Shown one piece after another: positions 1-12,215 of a DNA stretch of 64,000 nucleotides. The first letter of the stretch is position 1. Each line of letters opens with the position of its first letter. A model generated the notes under the pieces. That model ran no database searches and was not told where the DNA came from. It was given only the letters and a program-made list of their open reading frames with translations. Both the position numbers and the translations under genes were made by a program. The stretch is from Dactylis glomerata (Eukaryota > Streptophyta > Magnoliopsida > Poales > Poaceae), in contig QXEO01000143.1 in NCBI GenBank assembly GCA_007115705.1, positions 4,509,434 to 4,573,433 on the forward strand, given 5' to 3'.

Positions 1-2224
1 CAATATAACTATCACATAAAACATCCCTATCATGAGCCACATGCATAAAAGGATTAATACTCCCCACATGAACAATTGTAGTAGGAGCAGATTCAACAAA
101 ATAATTATTCTCATCACCATAATCATCAAAAACAGGAGGCATATTGTAATCATAACTATTTTTCTCCTCAAAAGTAGGTGAATTGAAAACATTATAAACA
201 TCATCATAAACTAGAGCCTTAGTATCATCACAAGATAGAGAACTACTATGTCGCATAGCATATTCATCAAACATATCATCATAAGAAGGAACATGGATAG
301 CACTAATGGTACAACAATTATTAACCTTAGAATTGGTACCAAAAAGATTTTCAATATCAAAAGTAGAGTGCTTTTCCCAATGATGATCACTAACATAAGT
401 AATAGGCATAGGAACATCATCCCAATCAGAATTATCATAATCTATAGCAGGATCATAACGCTTAGGGGAAGATACCGTGTCCTCTCGCCTTTTACTCCTC
501 TTCTTCTTCTTCTTCTTCTTACTCTTCTTACTCCCTCCTTTAGGAGGAAGAGACTTGAAGGACATCTTCTCCACATATTCTTTAGGAGGGAAAGGCATCT
601 TCTCCACATAATTTGGTTTGCTGACAGAAACAACAGAAGAAACTTTGGAGGATTCCTCCTCTCTATTAATAATATCGAAACATCTATTAGTCCTGTCATA
701 GCTTGGCAAAACATCATGTTTAATAAGATCTTGTAAGTAAGTATTTGCGAGGCAATCTTTAGCACAATAGAGATGACAACCAACAAGGGTGCTATTAATA
801 TCAACATCATTCATGTCTATCAAAGCAAGCTTTCTAGATATCTCTTCACAATTCAAAAACAGAGTAAGCTCATCATGCTGATTGAGAGTAATCTTATCAT
901 CACAATACAAATCTGCGGTACTCGTTCGATTAATTGGACATTGAAAATTAAAGTGACCTTTTTCACCGCAATATTCACAAAGAAAAGGATAAAGCTCACA
1001 AACCCATTCGCCAAGCACATCTAGATCCTTGAGCCACATGCTGGTTTCTTCATTTGCGTGGGTGATGCAATAATCTTCCTTGTTGTAACTCTGTTCACAA
1101 GGTCTATGTACTCCACAAAAATTAACATGCTTATAAGAAATAGGACTTTTAGAAGTTTGAGCATGTTTATTGCAATCATCAACAACAATATCACTTTCTA
1201 TGCAAGTGTCCTTAAAAGGTTCATGATACACGTCCCCATTTCCTTTAGGAACATTTATATGGGAAGCAAAGGCTTTAAAGCAATCAACCATAACTTGAGG
1301 ATCAAGACCATATTTAGCACTAAGCTCTTGAAAATCAGCAGTTTCAGCGAAAGACTTAATGCAATCAAACTCGTAATTCATACCTGATCCTTTACCTTTG
1401 TCGTTTTCTCATCCTTCAGCATTCTCTTGTATACGGTCAAGAAGTTTCCACTTAGCATCTTCCTTCATATGAGTGAATGATCCAAAGCAAGAAGCATCCA
1501 AATAATCCTTATCAGGAAGAGTAAGCCGTGCATAAAAATTATCAATAACAATATTACGGGGAAGATCATGAATAGGACATTTATGCATTAGTAACTTCAA
1601 TCTTCCCCAAGCTTGGGCAATGCTTTCTCCTTCATGCGGATGAAAATTATAAATGTAATTTCTATCTTTATAAACCTGACTAGAAGGATAGAATTTAGAA
1701 TAAAAGAGATGCACAATTTCCTCCCAGTCAATAGATGGACCATCTTCAAGCAGGCGATACCACTCCTCAGCTCTGCCTTTCAATGAAAAAGAGAATAGCT
1801 TCTTCTTAACTTCGTTCATTGAAATACCTGCACACTGGAACAACTCGCATAATTCATGTATAAAGAGCAAATGATCACCAGGATGGACAGTTCCATCTCC
1901 TAAATAGCAGTTATCCCTAACACGTTCAACAATCTTCGTAGGTATTTTAAAAGGATGGGGAGCACAAGCATCACTAGAAACATCACATATGGGAGATAAA
2001 ATATCATCAGAGCAACCTTTCTGCACTAAAGCTAGGGGACTAAAGATATCATACTCAACAAAACCAGCTTCCCCAAGCTTAGACTTTTCTATAGCATTAG
2101 CATTAAAAGTATTCAAAGCATTCGTACTAATAACATTGCTATGCGAAATAAGCTCCAAAGGATTTTCAATTTTCTCTTCAAATCTAAAATCAGGAAAAAG
2201 ACTAAAAAACTCTTTGTTTTCCAT
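1..2224 (-). pseudogene. gag polyprotein, one premature stop, open at left edge
   Basis: Gag forms the capsid-like particle of an LTR retrotransposon. ATG at 2224-2222 opens a frame with a Retrotrans_gag-type core (AEEWYRLL near residue 150, then a region with FYARL). An in-frame TGA at 1411-1409 interrupts it after 271 residues. The same frame is then open with no further stop all the way to base 1: it continues through a second ATG at 1381, a CX2CX4HX4C zinc knuckle (bases 979-938), a lysine-rich stretch (about 535-485) and an acidic Asp/Tyr-rich tail. Apart from the single TGA the gag frame is therefore undamaged over 2.2 kb. A natural stop followed by a separate second ORF is possible but less likely, because the zinc knuckle lies beyond the TGA. 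Confidence 0.8.
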
Positions 2225-2334
2225 TAAGCCTAACTAGTGAAAATAAAAACAAGAAACAAAAAGATGTAATTGCAAAATCTAAAGAAAATAACTCCGAGCA
2301 CTCACACAGGAGGATGCGAGTACCTTTTACCTTA

Positions 2335-2354
2335 CCTCCCCGGCAACGGCGCCA
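2335..2354 (-). other. primer binding site (Asp-tRNA type)
   Basis: On the minus strand this reads TGGCGCCGTTGCCGGGGAGG, the type seen in Athila-lineage Gypsy elements. It lies 10 bases downstream of the LTR end, where minus-strand DNA synthesis would be primed. Confidence 0.85.
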
Positions 2355-2364
2355 GAAAAGAGCT

Positions 2365-3902
2365 TGATGTCTACGCACTTCTATTCTTGTAGACACTTGT
2401 TGGGCCTCCAAGTGCAGAGGTTTGTAGAACAGCAGCAAGTTTCCCTTAAGTGGATCACCCAAGGTTTATCGAACTCAGGGAGGTTAGAGGTCAAAGCTAT
2501 CCCTCTCAAGCAACCCTGCAATTACGATACAGAAAGTCTCTTGTGTCCCCAACACACCCAATACACTTGTCAGATGTATAGGTGCACTAGTTCGGCGAAG
2601 AGATAGTGAAATACAAGTGGTATAGATGATTATAAGTAGCAAACGTGATGTGAAATAAATACCGCTGTGAGCAAACAAGTAACAAAATAGCAAGTAAACG
2701 GTATGCAAAGCTTGGAAACAAGGCCTAGGGATCATACTTTCACTAGTGGACACACTCCCAACAATATAACATGAATGAACAAGTAACTTCTCTTTGCTAA
2801 GGTACTCTGAATTACTCTCCTATTGAACATCACTAATCATCGCGTAGTGGCTACGGAAGCACCCCTTAAAGTTCATCAAGTACTTGACAAACGCCACTCA
2901 TAGAGATAAACAAATCAGATCACAACTCAAGATAGAAATCATTGCAACTTAAACCAAGTACTAACACGGTGCACACACTGTCAACTTTACACCATGAAAG
3001 GAGGAATAGATCACTCAAACTATCATAGCAATAATTATTCTCATAATCCACAAGAGATCACAATCATAGCCTAAACCAAGTACCACCATGATCCACGCAC
3101 TGTCACCGTTACACCATGGCAGGAGGAATAGATTACTTTAATAATCACCACTAGAGTACACTAAATATCTGAATAATAACATGTACTTGTTCAACATGAT
3201 ACAAAGCTCACGATCACATAAAGATCACATCATGGGAGAGACAGGTGAACCACATAGCTACCGGTAGAGCCCTCAGCCCCGGAGATGAACTACTCCCTCC
3301 TCATCATAGGAGACAGCAAGGTTGATGGAGATGGCGGTGAGGTCGATGGAGACGGCGGAGACGGCGATGGAGACCGATGGAGATGGCTCCGAGGGCACTT
3401 CCCTGTCCCGGCAGGGTGCCGGAACAGAGACTTCTGTCCCCCGAAATTCGTCGGTGGCGGCGGCGGAGCTACGGAACTCTTTCTGGAAATCTGATCGGGG
3501 GCTTAGGTTTTTCCGTCCTGAGGCTTCTTATAGGCGAAGGGGCGATGCAGGGGGTGGACCAGGCGCCCACACACGGGCCCCGCGCGGCCAAGGGGGTGGC
3601 CGCGCTAGGCATGCGTCTGGGGCCCTGGTGGCCCCCCTCTGACACCTCTTCGGATGTCTGGAAGCTTCCCCTTGATTTAAGACTTCAGGAACTTGTTTCG
3701 TCCAATTCCGAGAATATTTCCTGTGTATCACTTCTGAAACACAAAAACAGCAGAAAACAGGGAACTGGCACTGTGGCACTTCGTCAATAGGTTAGTTCCG
3801 GAAAATGCATAAAAGTACCACTAAGTGTAACGAAACAATATGCAAATGGTGTAAAAACAAGCATGGAGCATCAAAAATTATAGATACGTTTGAGACGTAT
3901 CA
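2365..3902 (-). repeat. 5' LTR of the left-edge Gypsy element
   Basis: A 1,538-bp LTR. In plus orientation it starts TGATGTCTACGC and ends GAGACGTATCA, so on the coding strand it has TG...CA ends. The first part carries degenerate direct repeats (two blocks ending in a 'cagcgcactgtcac'-like phrase near 2975 and 3105). The last 450 bp (U3) are shared with the LTRs of the elements at 4.8-10.5, 24.1-25.6 and 27.0-33.9 kb. Confidence 0.88.
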
Positions 3903-4835
3903 CTCTACAACTTCATCCATAGAAACATCATAGTCCAACAAGGAGGATGAAACCAAATGATAAAAGGTTTGACTTCTCTTTGAAGACAAATCAGTAAAAC
4001 CTCCAAACATCAAAAACGCAATAAGAGCTTCATGCGAAATCCGTTTTTGATGAGCTAGAGCTTGTCATGGAAATAACCACAAGCTCTAAAACCTCACATG
4101 GATAAAACCCAAATAAGAACCAAGAAATATGATGCCAAGTATGCAAAGGTTTGAGCTCTCTTCGAACGATACAATTAAGTTACTCACTCGAGAGCCCCTC
4201 TTGATAGTACGGCTACCGATCCTATAACCCGGTCTCACAAATAACACCATGAGACCGGTAAGAAAGAAACCCTAAAACTATCATACCTTTGCCTTGAGCA
4301 TTCCACTTGAGGTGGATAAAGACGATCTTGATCTTCTCAAGTTGGACCACCTTTCTTGATTGAGCTTGCTTGGTGAAGTCTTGCGGATTGCTCTCCCATA
4401 CTCTACTATGGAAGAGACTCTCTTTAAGCATATCTTCACATATCCATAATCACAATATAGATGCTAAGCTTCAAGCTTATGTTCTCTTCTAGTTGCTCAT
4501 CTTGAACTTGCGCTTTGACTTGATCAATCCTCGAATCAATTCTTCTTTCTCCATAATGATGGTGTCTTGAGGATACACATGAGAGCTCACTCAATCTTAT
4601 TCTTCAAGACACACTTGACATAAGCTCAACTCCCCTAAGACCAATCTTTGGATCACTCCTTGAATAACACCTTGGTCAACACATAATCTTCTTCTTACAA
4701 CCTTGACTCCAACAAATGGTTCAAGCATTGTCTATGGACAAGTCCTACACATATAACTCAATGCAACCATTAGTCCATAGGGATTGTCATTAATTACCAA
4801 AACCACACATGGGGCTCGATATGATCTTTCACCTT
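3903..4835. other. unassigned repeat, no gene
   Basis: No convincing coding frame. The stretch resembles LTR-like intergenic repeat sequence of Triticeae in style (runs such as 'accaaaaccacacatggg' near its right end), but I cannot assign it. It is cut on both sides by Gypsy LTRs, so it is older than both. Confidence 0.4.
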
Positions 4836-5305
4836 TGTCCCCCGAAATTTGGCTTCGACGGTTGCGGCGCTGCGGAACTGTTCTGGAAATTTCGCCGACT
4901 CCCCTTGGGTTTTCCGTCCCGAGGCTTTATATAGGCGAAGGGGCATCGTCAGGGGGCTGCCAGGGACTCCTCACACATAGGGGGCGCGGCCAGGGCCTGG
5001 GCCGCGCCGCCCTGGTGTGTGGGGCCCTCGTCGCCCCACTCCGCCTCCTCTTCGGCTCTCTGGAAGCTTCCGGGAAAAATAAGACTTCTGGAACTTGTTT
5101 CGTCCAATTCCGAGAATATTTCCTGTGTAGCTTTTCTGAAACACAAAAATAGCAGAAAATAGGGAACTGGCACTGTGGCATCTTGTCAATAGGTTAGTTC
5201 CGGAAATCGCATAAAAAATGCCACGAAGTGTAACGAAACACAAGGCAAATTGTGTAAAAACAAGCATGGAGCATCAAAAATTATAGATACGTTTGAGACG
5301 TATCA
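4836..5305 (-). repeat. truncated 3' LTR
   Basis: Aligns without gaps to 10036-10505. It starts abruptly inside the LTR at TGTCCCCCG, which marks a deletion breakpoint joining it to the unassigned repeat on the left. Confidence 0.85.
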
Positions 5306-8071
5306 GCATCCCCAAGCTTAACTCATGCTCGTCCTCGAGTAGGTAAGTGATAACAAAGAAATAATTTTTGAGGTGACATGCACCTACACAATCTTGATCA
5401 TGTATGTAAGCGTTGTGTGCTGGGATTAAAAGAACTTAAAACATGGGCATGAAAGATAAGATCTTGATAGAAGAAACTTAGCAACCATGTTATAACATGA
5501 AAATGAACACACAAAAAAGATCATGAAAATGAAACAATGAAAGTCAAACGTGTGTTCAAATCATAAGGAAAAACATACAAATGGTTTTCAGCTTGTCCTT
5601 CATGGAGAGCAAAACATAAATGCATAGGACACCTTCAAGTTTAAGAGGAAGACTAGATACAAATAATTTGAGAACAAGTGAAACCAACAATATGAATCAA
5701 TCAATGATAAACTTTGGGACAATGCACATTATACTCAGAATGACAACTATGCTCTCTTAGACGGTGCATAAAGGTAGAAGGTGGAGACTCAACATGAAAG
5801 TAAAAGAAAGGCCCTTCGCAGAGGAAAGCAGTGATTAAACATGTGCTAGAGCTTTTCATTTGTAAAACAGAGAGATAAAAATTGGTTTTGAGAGGTGGCT
5901 GTCTTTGTCAACGACTGGCAATGGGGTTCTTACTATCTTCCATACAAAAATGAAGCAAGTTTTTGAGAGAGAGAGATTGGCACTTTTGTGCTCTTTTTAT
6001 AAAACTTGGCACTCCTCCCCACCTTTTTTCCTTTCTCAAACCATGGCTAACCGATTCCATCGGGTGCCCACCAACATTCACATACCATGGAGGAGTGCCT
6101 TTTTTCTTTTTTTTTCTTTTTTTTTCCTTTTTGGAATAAGCAATATGGAAGATAGCAAATCCGACCACTATGTCCCCATGAGCTGAAAACAGTGTCACAA
6201 AATGAGAAGTATTTTGAAGGTTTTTTCAAAGGTAGCACATGAAAATTTACTTTGGAATGGCTTACAAATACCATGCATAGGAATTTATAGTGGACACAAT
6301 GGCAAACTGGGTTTTTAGGAGTTGGATGCACAAGTAGAGCTCATACTCAGTACAAAATGAGGGCTAGCAAAAGACTGGGAGCGACCAACTAAGAGAGCAA
6401 TAACGGCCATAATCATGCATAGCGACAAAACATCATTGAAAGAAGCATAAAGTGATATCACAAGTCAAAAACCAAATGATCATAGAGGCTATAGGCGACT
6501 TATTTTGTAGTCAGCATGGTGTAAGCATGTGCCAAGTCAACCCAAATAAAGCATCAAGGAGAAAACCAAAATAATGCTTCCAAACGATAAAAACAACACA
6601 TGATTTTTTTCAAAGACTCATTAAGCAATCTCAGTTATTTGAGACAAGTCATGCTACAGCAAAAATCACTAAGCATACTATCAAAAAGACATCAAGCACG
6701 ACATGCAAAAGCCTAGGCCGCAGTCTACACAAGCTCTTTTTTGTACCACTTTTTTGCATGAAACTTTTTCTCTTTTCCAACACCATTAAAACCTTTTTGA
6801 GGAAACTCTTTTGAGGAAAACCAACATATACCAGAGGTCCAAATACACCTTGATGCAAAGATAAAACAAGATCTAAATAAAAATCAAGGCGAAAAATGCA
6901 AGCTAAATGCAGTAGCAGAAAAAGAGGACACTCATTAAACGATAAGAGTGAAAACTAGAGTGTTCTTGGCAAATGAAAAGCGAGTTCATCTCCTCCAAAA
7001 GAAACATGATGTGATCTAACCATTTATTGCAGCAAACAAAACAAAATAAAACTAAAACAAAAACAACTAACGCTCCAAGAAAAACGTATAATGCATGAAG
7101 CAATAAAAATATAGTGTTTTGAAAGGTGACCTGATTTTTGCCGATGAAGAAGGGGGTGCCTCAGGGGCATCCCCAAGCTTTGACGCTTGTACTTCTTGGA
7201 TATTTCTTGGGGTGGCATGGGCATCCCTAAGCTTGAGCTTTTGTCCATTCTTCATCTCATCTCATCATTCTCCAATCCCTACACTTGAAAACTTCCTTCA
7301 TACAAAACTAAACACAATTCTATTAGCAACATTAGTGTAAGCATAACATTGAATCAACTCTTTTTGCTTCAGGTTTCAACTCAAAACCACCACATATAAA
7401 GAATATACTACTGTAGCAACTTCCCCAAAAGTTCCGTGATCAAAAGAACTCAAAAAGAAAGCGATAAAGCGGCAAACACAAATATTGGCAGAAATCTGTC
7501 AAAACAGAACATCTGACAAAGGTCGAATTTTTGAGGGGTTTTATGTTACTCAAATCAAAAAGTGTTCAACTAATGAAAGTTTGGATATAACCTGGGGCAT
7601 ATGCACAAGAAATCGCAGGTCCAAAAGATATACAGAGAATTTTCACGAATTTTTACGGTGCAGCACCAAAAAACTGTTTCAGGACAGCAACATCCCCAAA
7701 TCTTACCTCACTCAAATTAGAGGCTTCTCTTGGCACAAAAACGAAATAAAAAGGATAAGGAGAGGTCATTACAGTAGTAATAACTTCCAAGACTCAAATA
7801 AAAGAAAAAGTACTGAAAATAAAACAATGGGTTATCTCCCAAGAGTGCTTTTCTTTAACGCCTTTGAGCTAGGCGCAGTAATTTGCAAAGATGCTCATGT
7901 GGGCGCCATATAAGAGCTTGAGGCAAATGCGCCATATAGGAACTTAAAGCAATAGAGAGCATCAACAAGCAAATGTGAAAGATATTTAAATCTGAACCAC
8001 TTCCTATGAAAAATAGTCTTGTAAAGAGACAAGTCATGAAAGCGCAAAGCAAAAAGCATAGGAAGGTAAAA
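5306..8071 (-). other. non-coding 3' internal region of Gypsy element
   Basis: Begins next to the LTR with the polypurine tract (minus strand AGCTTGGGGATGC, just above 5305). The motif recurs in duplicate near 7165-7240 ('gcatccccaagctt'). No frame of meaningful length fits a protein family. A pyrimidine-rich run lies at about 6098-6130. The same region, rearranged, fills 28587-31521 of the other non-autonomous element, so it is a conserved non-coding module rather than random decay. Confidence 0.75.
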
Positions 8072-8854
8072 CTAGTACAACTTCAAGAATTGCAACATAA
8101 AGAGGGGAAACTCAATATTGTTGAGATCCATCAAACCATGTTTCCCTCTCTCATAATAACTTTCAGTAGCATCATGAATAGAATTCACAATATAACTATC
8201 ACATAAAGCTTCCCTATCATGAGCCACATGCGTAAAAGAATTAATACTCCCCACATGAACAATCGTAGTAGGAGCAGATTCAACAACATAATTATTCTCA
8301 TCACCATAATCATCAAAAACAGGAGACATATTGTAATCATAACTATTTTTCTCCTCAAAAATAGGTGAACTGAAAATATTATACCCATCATCATAACCAT
8401 CATAGACTAGAGGCTTAGTATCATCACAAGCTAGAGAACAACTATTTCGCAAAGCATACTCATCAAACATATCATCATAAGAAGGAACATGGATAGTACT
8501 AATGGGACAACAATTATTAACCATAGAATCGGTACCAAAAAGATTTTCAATATCAAAAGTAGAGTGCTTTTCCCAATCATGATCACTAACATAGGTAACA
8601 GGCATAGGAACATCACATAGGGGAGATAAAATATCATCAGAGCAAACTTTCTCCACTAAAGCTGGGGAACTAAAAATATCATGCTTAACAAAACCAGCTT
8701 CCCCAAGCTTAGAATTTTCTAAAACAGTGTTCAAAGCATTCATACTAACAAAACTATTAGCATGCGAATTAAGCTCCAAAGGTTTTTAAATTTTCTCTTC
8801 AAACACTTCATATCTAAACTCAGAAAAAAGACTAAAGAACTCTTTGTTTTCCAT
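8072..8854 (-). pseudogene. gag remnant with 1,566-bp in-frame deletion
   Basis: ATG at 8854-8852 begins the same N-terminus as the gag at 2224. An in-frame TAA lies at 8788-8786 (codon 23). At 8609-8615 the frame jumps from the N-terminal region straight to the acidic tail: the whole Retrotrans_gag core and the zinc knuckle are missing. Relative to the left-edge element this equals deletion of 1,566 bases (522 codons), with the 7-base sequence AACATCA present at both ends of the deleted segment, so reading frame is kept across the junction. The frame stops at 8072. The product cannot act as a normal gag. Confidence 0.8.
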
Positions 8855-8964
8855 TAAGCCTAACTAGTGAAAATAAAAACAAGAAACAAAAAGATATAAT
8901 TGCAGAATCTAAAGGAAATAACTTTGAGCACTCACATAGGAGGATGCGAGTACCTTTTACCTTA

Positions 8965-8984
8965 CCTCCCCGGCAATGGCGCTA
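8965..8984 (-). other. degenerate primer binding site
   Basis: Matches the Asp-tRNA-type site of the left-edge element except for two changes (CAATGGCGCTA instead of CAACGGCGCCA, plus strand). Confidence 0.75.
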
Positions 8985-8994
8985 GAAAAGAGCT

Positions 8995-10505
8995 TGATGT
9001 CTACGCACGCGTCTGTTCTAGACAGTGTTAGGCCTCCAAGTGCAGAGGTTTATAGAACATCAGCAAGTTTCCCTTAAGTGAATCACCCAAGGTTTATCGA
9101 ACTCAGGGAGGAAGAGGTCAAAGCTATCCCTCTCAAGCAACCCTGCAATTACGATACATAAAGTCTCTTGTGTCTCCAACACACCCAATACACTTGTCAG
9201 ATGTATAGGTGCACTAGTTCGGCGAAGAGATAGTGAAATCCAAGTGGTATAGATGATTATAAGTAGTAAATGCAATCTGGAATAAAAATAGCAGCAAGCA
9301 AACAAGTAACAAAACAGCAAGTAAACGGTGTGCAAAGCTTGGAAACAAGGCCTAGGGATCATACTTTCACTAGTGGACACACTCCCAACAAATATAACAT
9401 AATTGAACAAATAAATAACTTCTCTTCACTATGCTACTCTGAATTACTCTCCTATTGAATAACACTAATCATTGCGTAGTGGCTACAGAAGCACCCCTTA
9501 AAGTTCATCAAGTACTTGACAAACACCGCTCATAGAGATATCCAAATCAAATCACAACTCAAGATAAATATTATTGCAACTTAAACCAAGTACTAACACG
9601 GTGCACACACTGTCAACATTACACCATGAAAGGAGGAATAGATCACTTCAATACTATCATAGTGATAATTATTCTCATAATCCATAAGAGATCATAATCG
9701 TAGCCTAGACCAAGTACCACCATGATGCACACACTGTCACCGTTACACCATGGCAGGAGGAATAGATTACTTTAATAACACCACTAGAGTACACATAATG
9801 ATGAAGAGTAGCATCTACTTATTCAACATGATACAAAGCTCACGATCACATAAAGATCACATCATGGGAGAGAGAGGTGAACCACATAGCTACCGGGAGA
9901 GCCCTCAGCCCCGGGGGAGAACTACTCCCTCCTCATCATAGGAGACAACAAGGTTGATGGAGATGGCGGTGAGGTCGATGGAGATGGCTCCGGGGGCACT
10001 TCCCCGTCCCGGCAGGGTGCCGGAACAGAGACTTCTGTCCCCCGAAATTTGGCTTCGACGGTGGCGGCGCTGCGGAATTGTTCTGGAAATTTCGCCGACT
10101 CCCCTAGGGTTTTCCGTCCCGAGGCTTTATATAGGCGAAGGGGCGTCGTCAGGGGGCTGCCAGGGACTCCTCACACATAGGGGGCGCGGCCAGGGCCTGG
10201 GCCGCGCCGCCCTGGTGTGTGGGGCCCTCGTGGCCCCACTCCGCCTCCTCTTTGGCTCTCTGGAAGCTTCCGGGAAAAATAAGACTTCTGGAACTTGTTT
10301 CGTCCAATTCTGAGAATATTTCCTGTGTAGCTTTTCTGAAACACAAAAACAGCAGAAAACAGGGAACTGGCAATGTGGCATCTTGTCAATAGGTTAGTTC
10401 CAGAAATCGCATAAAAAACGCCACGAAGTGTAACGAAACATAAGGCAAATGGTGTAAAAACAAGCATAGAGCATAAAAAATTATAGATACGTTTGAGTCG
10501 TATCA
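8995..10505 (-). repeat. 5' LTR of the pol-less Gypsy element
   Basis: 1,511 bp, plus-strand ends TGATGTCTACGC and GAGTCGTATCA. About the same length and arrangement as 2365-3902. The last 470 bp pair with the truncated LTR at 4836-5305. Confidence 0.88.
10126..10135 (-). promoter_or_regulatory. LTR TATA box
   Basis: Minus strand CCTATATAAA inside the U3/R part of the LTR, correctly oriented to drive transcription toward gag. The matching site in the other LTRs is altered in several copies (for example TTATAGG at about 3528). Confidence 0.55.
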
Positions 10506-11028
10506 GTCCCCAAGGGGCAAACTATTGTGTGGTCGACTTCACATAACACTATTGAAGAAAAGCACTACAAACATAATACAAATGAAGACATAGTAATCTT
10601 TATTTCATTTCATAATATTTGCTAGGGTTTTCACATCCGTCAAGAACAAATGAAAATACTCACACATTGAGGCTAACAAAATCATCATGATTATATGAAT
10701 GGAGTACAAGGGATCGAATGAGTATGCATGTAAATACTCACTAGGGTTTGGAATTACAACGAGATGAAAGGGGATGTCAGCATTGGTGAGAACCTTTTGG
10801 TCCTCCCAAGGCCCCCTTCTCCTCCCTTTTGCTGGTGGTCCTTCTCATGATGGAAAACTTTAGTAAAAACCTAGCTCCTTTTGAGTCCATGAAGGTCCCT
10901 AAAAGTACAAAATACATAAAATAGAGGTTCTATCCTATAGAATTGATCAAATAACTCAAGATCAATCCAAATATCTATAAAATCTCAAACTAAAAGATCT
11001 CAATATGATTATAGAAATTCCACGTATC
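10506..11028. other. unassigned repeat, no gene
   Basis: AT-rich, no coding frame of note. It shares its general style (phrases such as 'gtcgactt/cacataacac' and 'tcaagaacaaatga') with the first kilobase of the macro-repeat units at 19174 and 21839, so it may be a distant member of that family. Confidence 0.35.
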
Positions 11029-12120
11029 AAGCAGCCAGAAGGATTCATGGTTGCAGGCACGGAGCACCAAGTGTGCAGATTGAAGAAGAGCTTGTGTGGC
11101 TCAAGCTCCTCAGTAGTGGTACAAGAAATTTAGTCATTCATGACTGACCTTGGTTACCATAAAGCACAACTTGATCATTATTGTTTACAAAGAGGTATGC
11201 CGAGGGTGACTTCATTATTCTCTTGCTATATATCAATGATATGCTGCTTGTTGGAAATGGCACAAAGAGTATTGATCTACTGAATAAGGCATTGAGTAAA
11301 TCGTTTGTCATGAAGAATTTAGGACCAACTAAGAAAATACTTGGCATAAAGATCTCATGTCATAAATCAAAGAAGCTGCTTTGGCTCTCATAGGAATGTT
11401 ACATTGAGAAGGTACTTACAATGTTTAACATGATAGACACAAGGTCTGTCACCCCTCCAATTGTAGGAAATCGCAAACTAATTTCAAAAGAATGTCCAAG
11501 CAGCAAGAAGGAGAAAGGGAATAAATGACTAAAGTACCATACCAATCTGTTGTGGGCAGTTTGTTGAATGCCATGGTGTGCACTAAAGCTGACACTGCCT
11601 ATGCAGCTGGAGTTGCTAGTAGGTTCATGATTATCAAGGTAAAGCTCACTGTAATGCAGTAAAGTGGATTCTCAGATATCTAAAAGATACTTCTAGATCG
11701 TGCTTGCGCTTTGGAAGGGTGATCTCGTATTGCAAGGCTATACAAATGCAGATTATGTTAGTGATGCAGATTCTAGGAAGTCTACCTCTAGATACATGAT
11801 GACTTATGTGGGGGGAGCAGTGTGATGGCAACCAAGGTTGCAGAACATGTGTTTCATTATCAACCACAGATGTTGAGTACATAGCAGTGGTTGATTCCTG
11901 CAAGGAAGTGCTATGGACGAAGAACTTCTTGCAAGAGTTGGCATTAAGCATGAGAAGTACAATCTATTTTATGATAGCCAGAGCGCTATACATCTTTTCA
12001 AGAATCCTAGTTTCCACTCTCGAATTAGGCAAATTAATTTGAGGTATTATTGGATTCAAGATGTTGTGAGTTCGAAGTTGGTGCAACTTGAGAAGATTCA
12101 TATCAACAAGAATGACTAGG
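11029..12120 (+). pseudogene. Copia pol remnant (RT-RNase H)
   Basis: Translation in shifting frames gives the Copia RT phrase QPEGFMVAG...CRLKKSL (11031 on), the RT active-site strand YINDMLLVG (about 11230-11256), and the RNase H phrases near 11865-11950 and QSAIHLFKNPSFHSR (about 11975-12025). There are several stops and frameshifts between these blocks. The active-site YVDD is changed to YIND, so even the local RT would be dead. A polypurine tract (ATGGGGGAGAA, about 12205) and a TGTTAATATTCTCC LTR start at 12216 follow in the expected order. Confidence 0.8.
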
Positions 12121-12215
12121 ATATGATAACCAAGATATATATTACCAAGTGAGAAGCTACTTGGCAATGCACCCCCCTCCCTCCCACACACACACACGAG
12201 TCAGATGGGGGAGAA

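Larger units (their letters stand above)
1..3902 (-). mobile_element. Gypsy (Athila-like) LTR retrotransposon, 5' part
   Basis: The order on the minus strand is 5' LTR (3902 to 2365), an Asp-tRNA-type primer site (2354 to 2335), then a long gag reading frame that is still open at the left edge. Pol and the 3' LTR, if present, lie outside the window. The 5 bases next to the LTR (CTCTA, 3903-3907) would be one half of the target duplication; the other half cannot be seen. The Athila-like label rests on the primer site type and the gag style, not on a database match. Confidence 0.85.
4836..10505 (-). mobile_element. non-autonomous Gypsy element, pol lost, 3' LTR truncated
   Basis: Minus-strand order: complete 5' LTR (10505 to 8995), degenerate primer site (8984 to 8965), gag remnant, 2.8 kb of non-coding sequence, polypurine tract next to 5306, then a 3' LTR of which only the last 470 bp remain (5305 to 4836). 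There is no protease, integrase, RT or RNase H. Hand comparison of the 470-bp overlap of the two LTRs gives about 17 differences, so the insertion is clearly older than the 27.0-33.9 kb element. The base pattern of its internal 3' region is shared with that element. Confidence 0.85.

Noticed and set aside
3322..3790. Glycine/arginine-rich frames in the LTRs (also at 4784, 9954, 24957, 28053, 33393)
   Set aside because: They recur wherever this LTR U3/R segment occurs, in different frames, and are stop-poor only because of local GC content.
6098..6130. Pyrimidine-rich run as a polypurine tract
   Set aside because: It is interrupted, not next to an LTR, and the true tract adjoins 5306.
12180..12198. 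CA-repeat microsatellite
   Set aside because: Only about seven repeats; ordinary.
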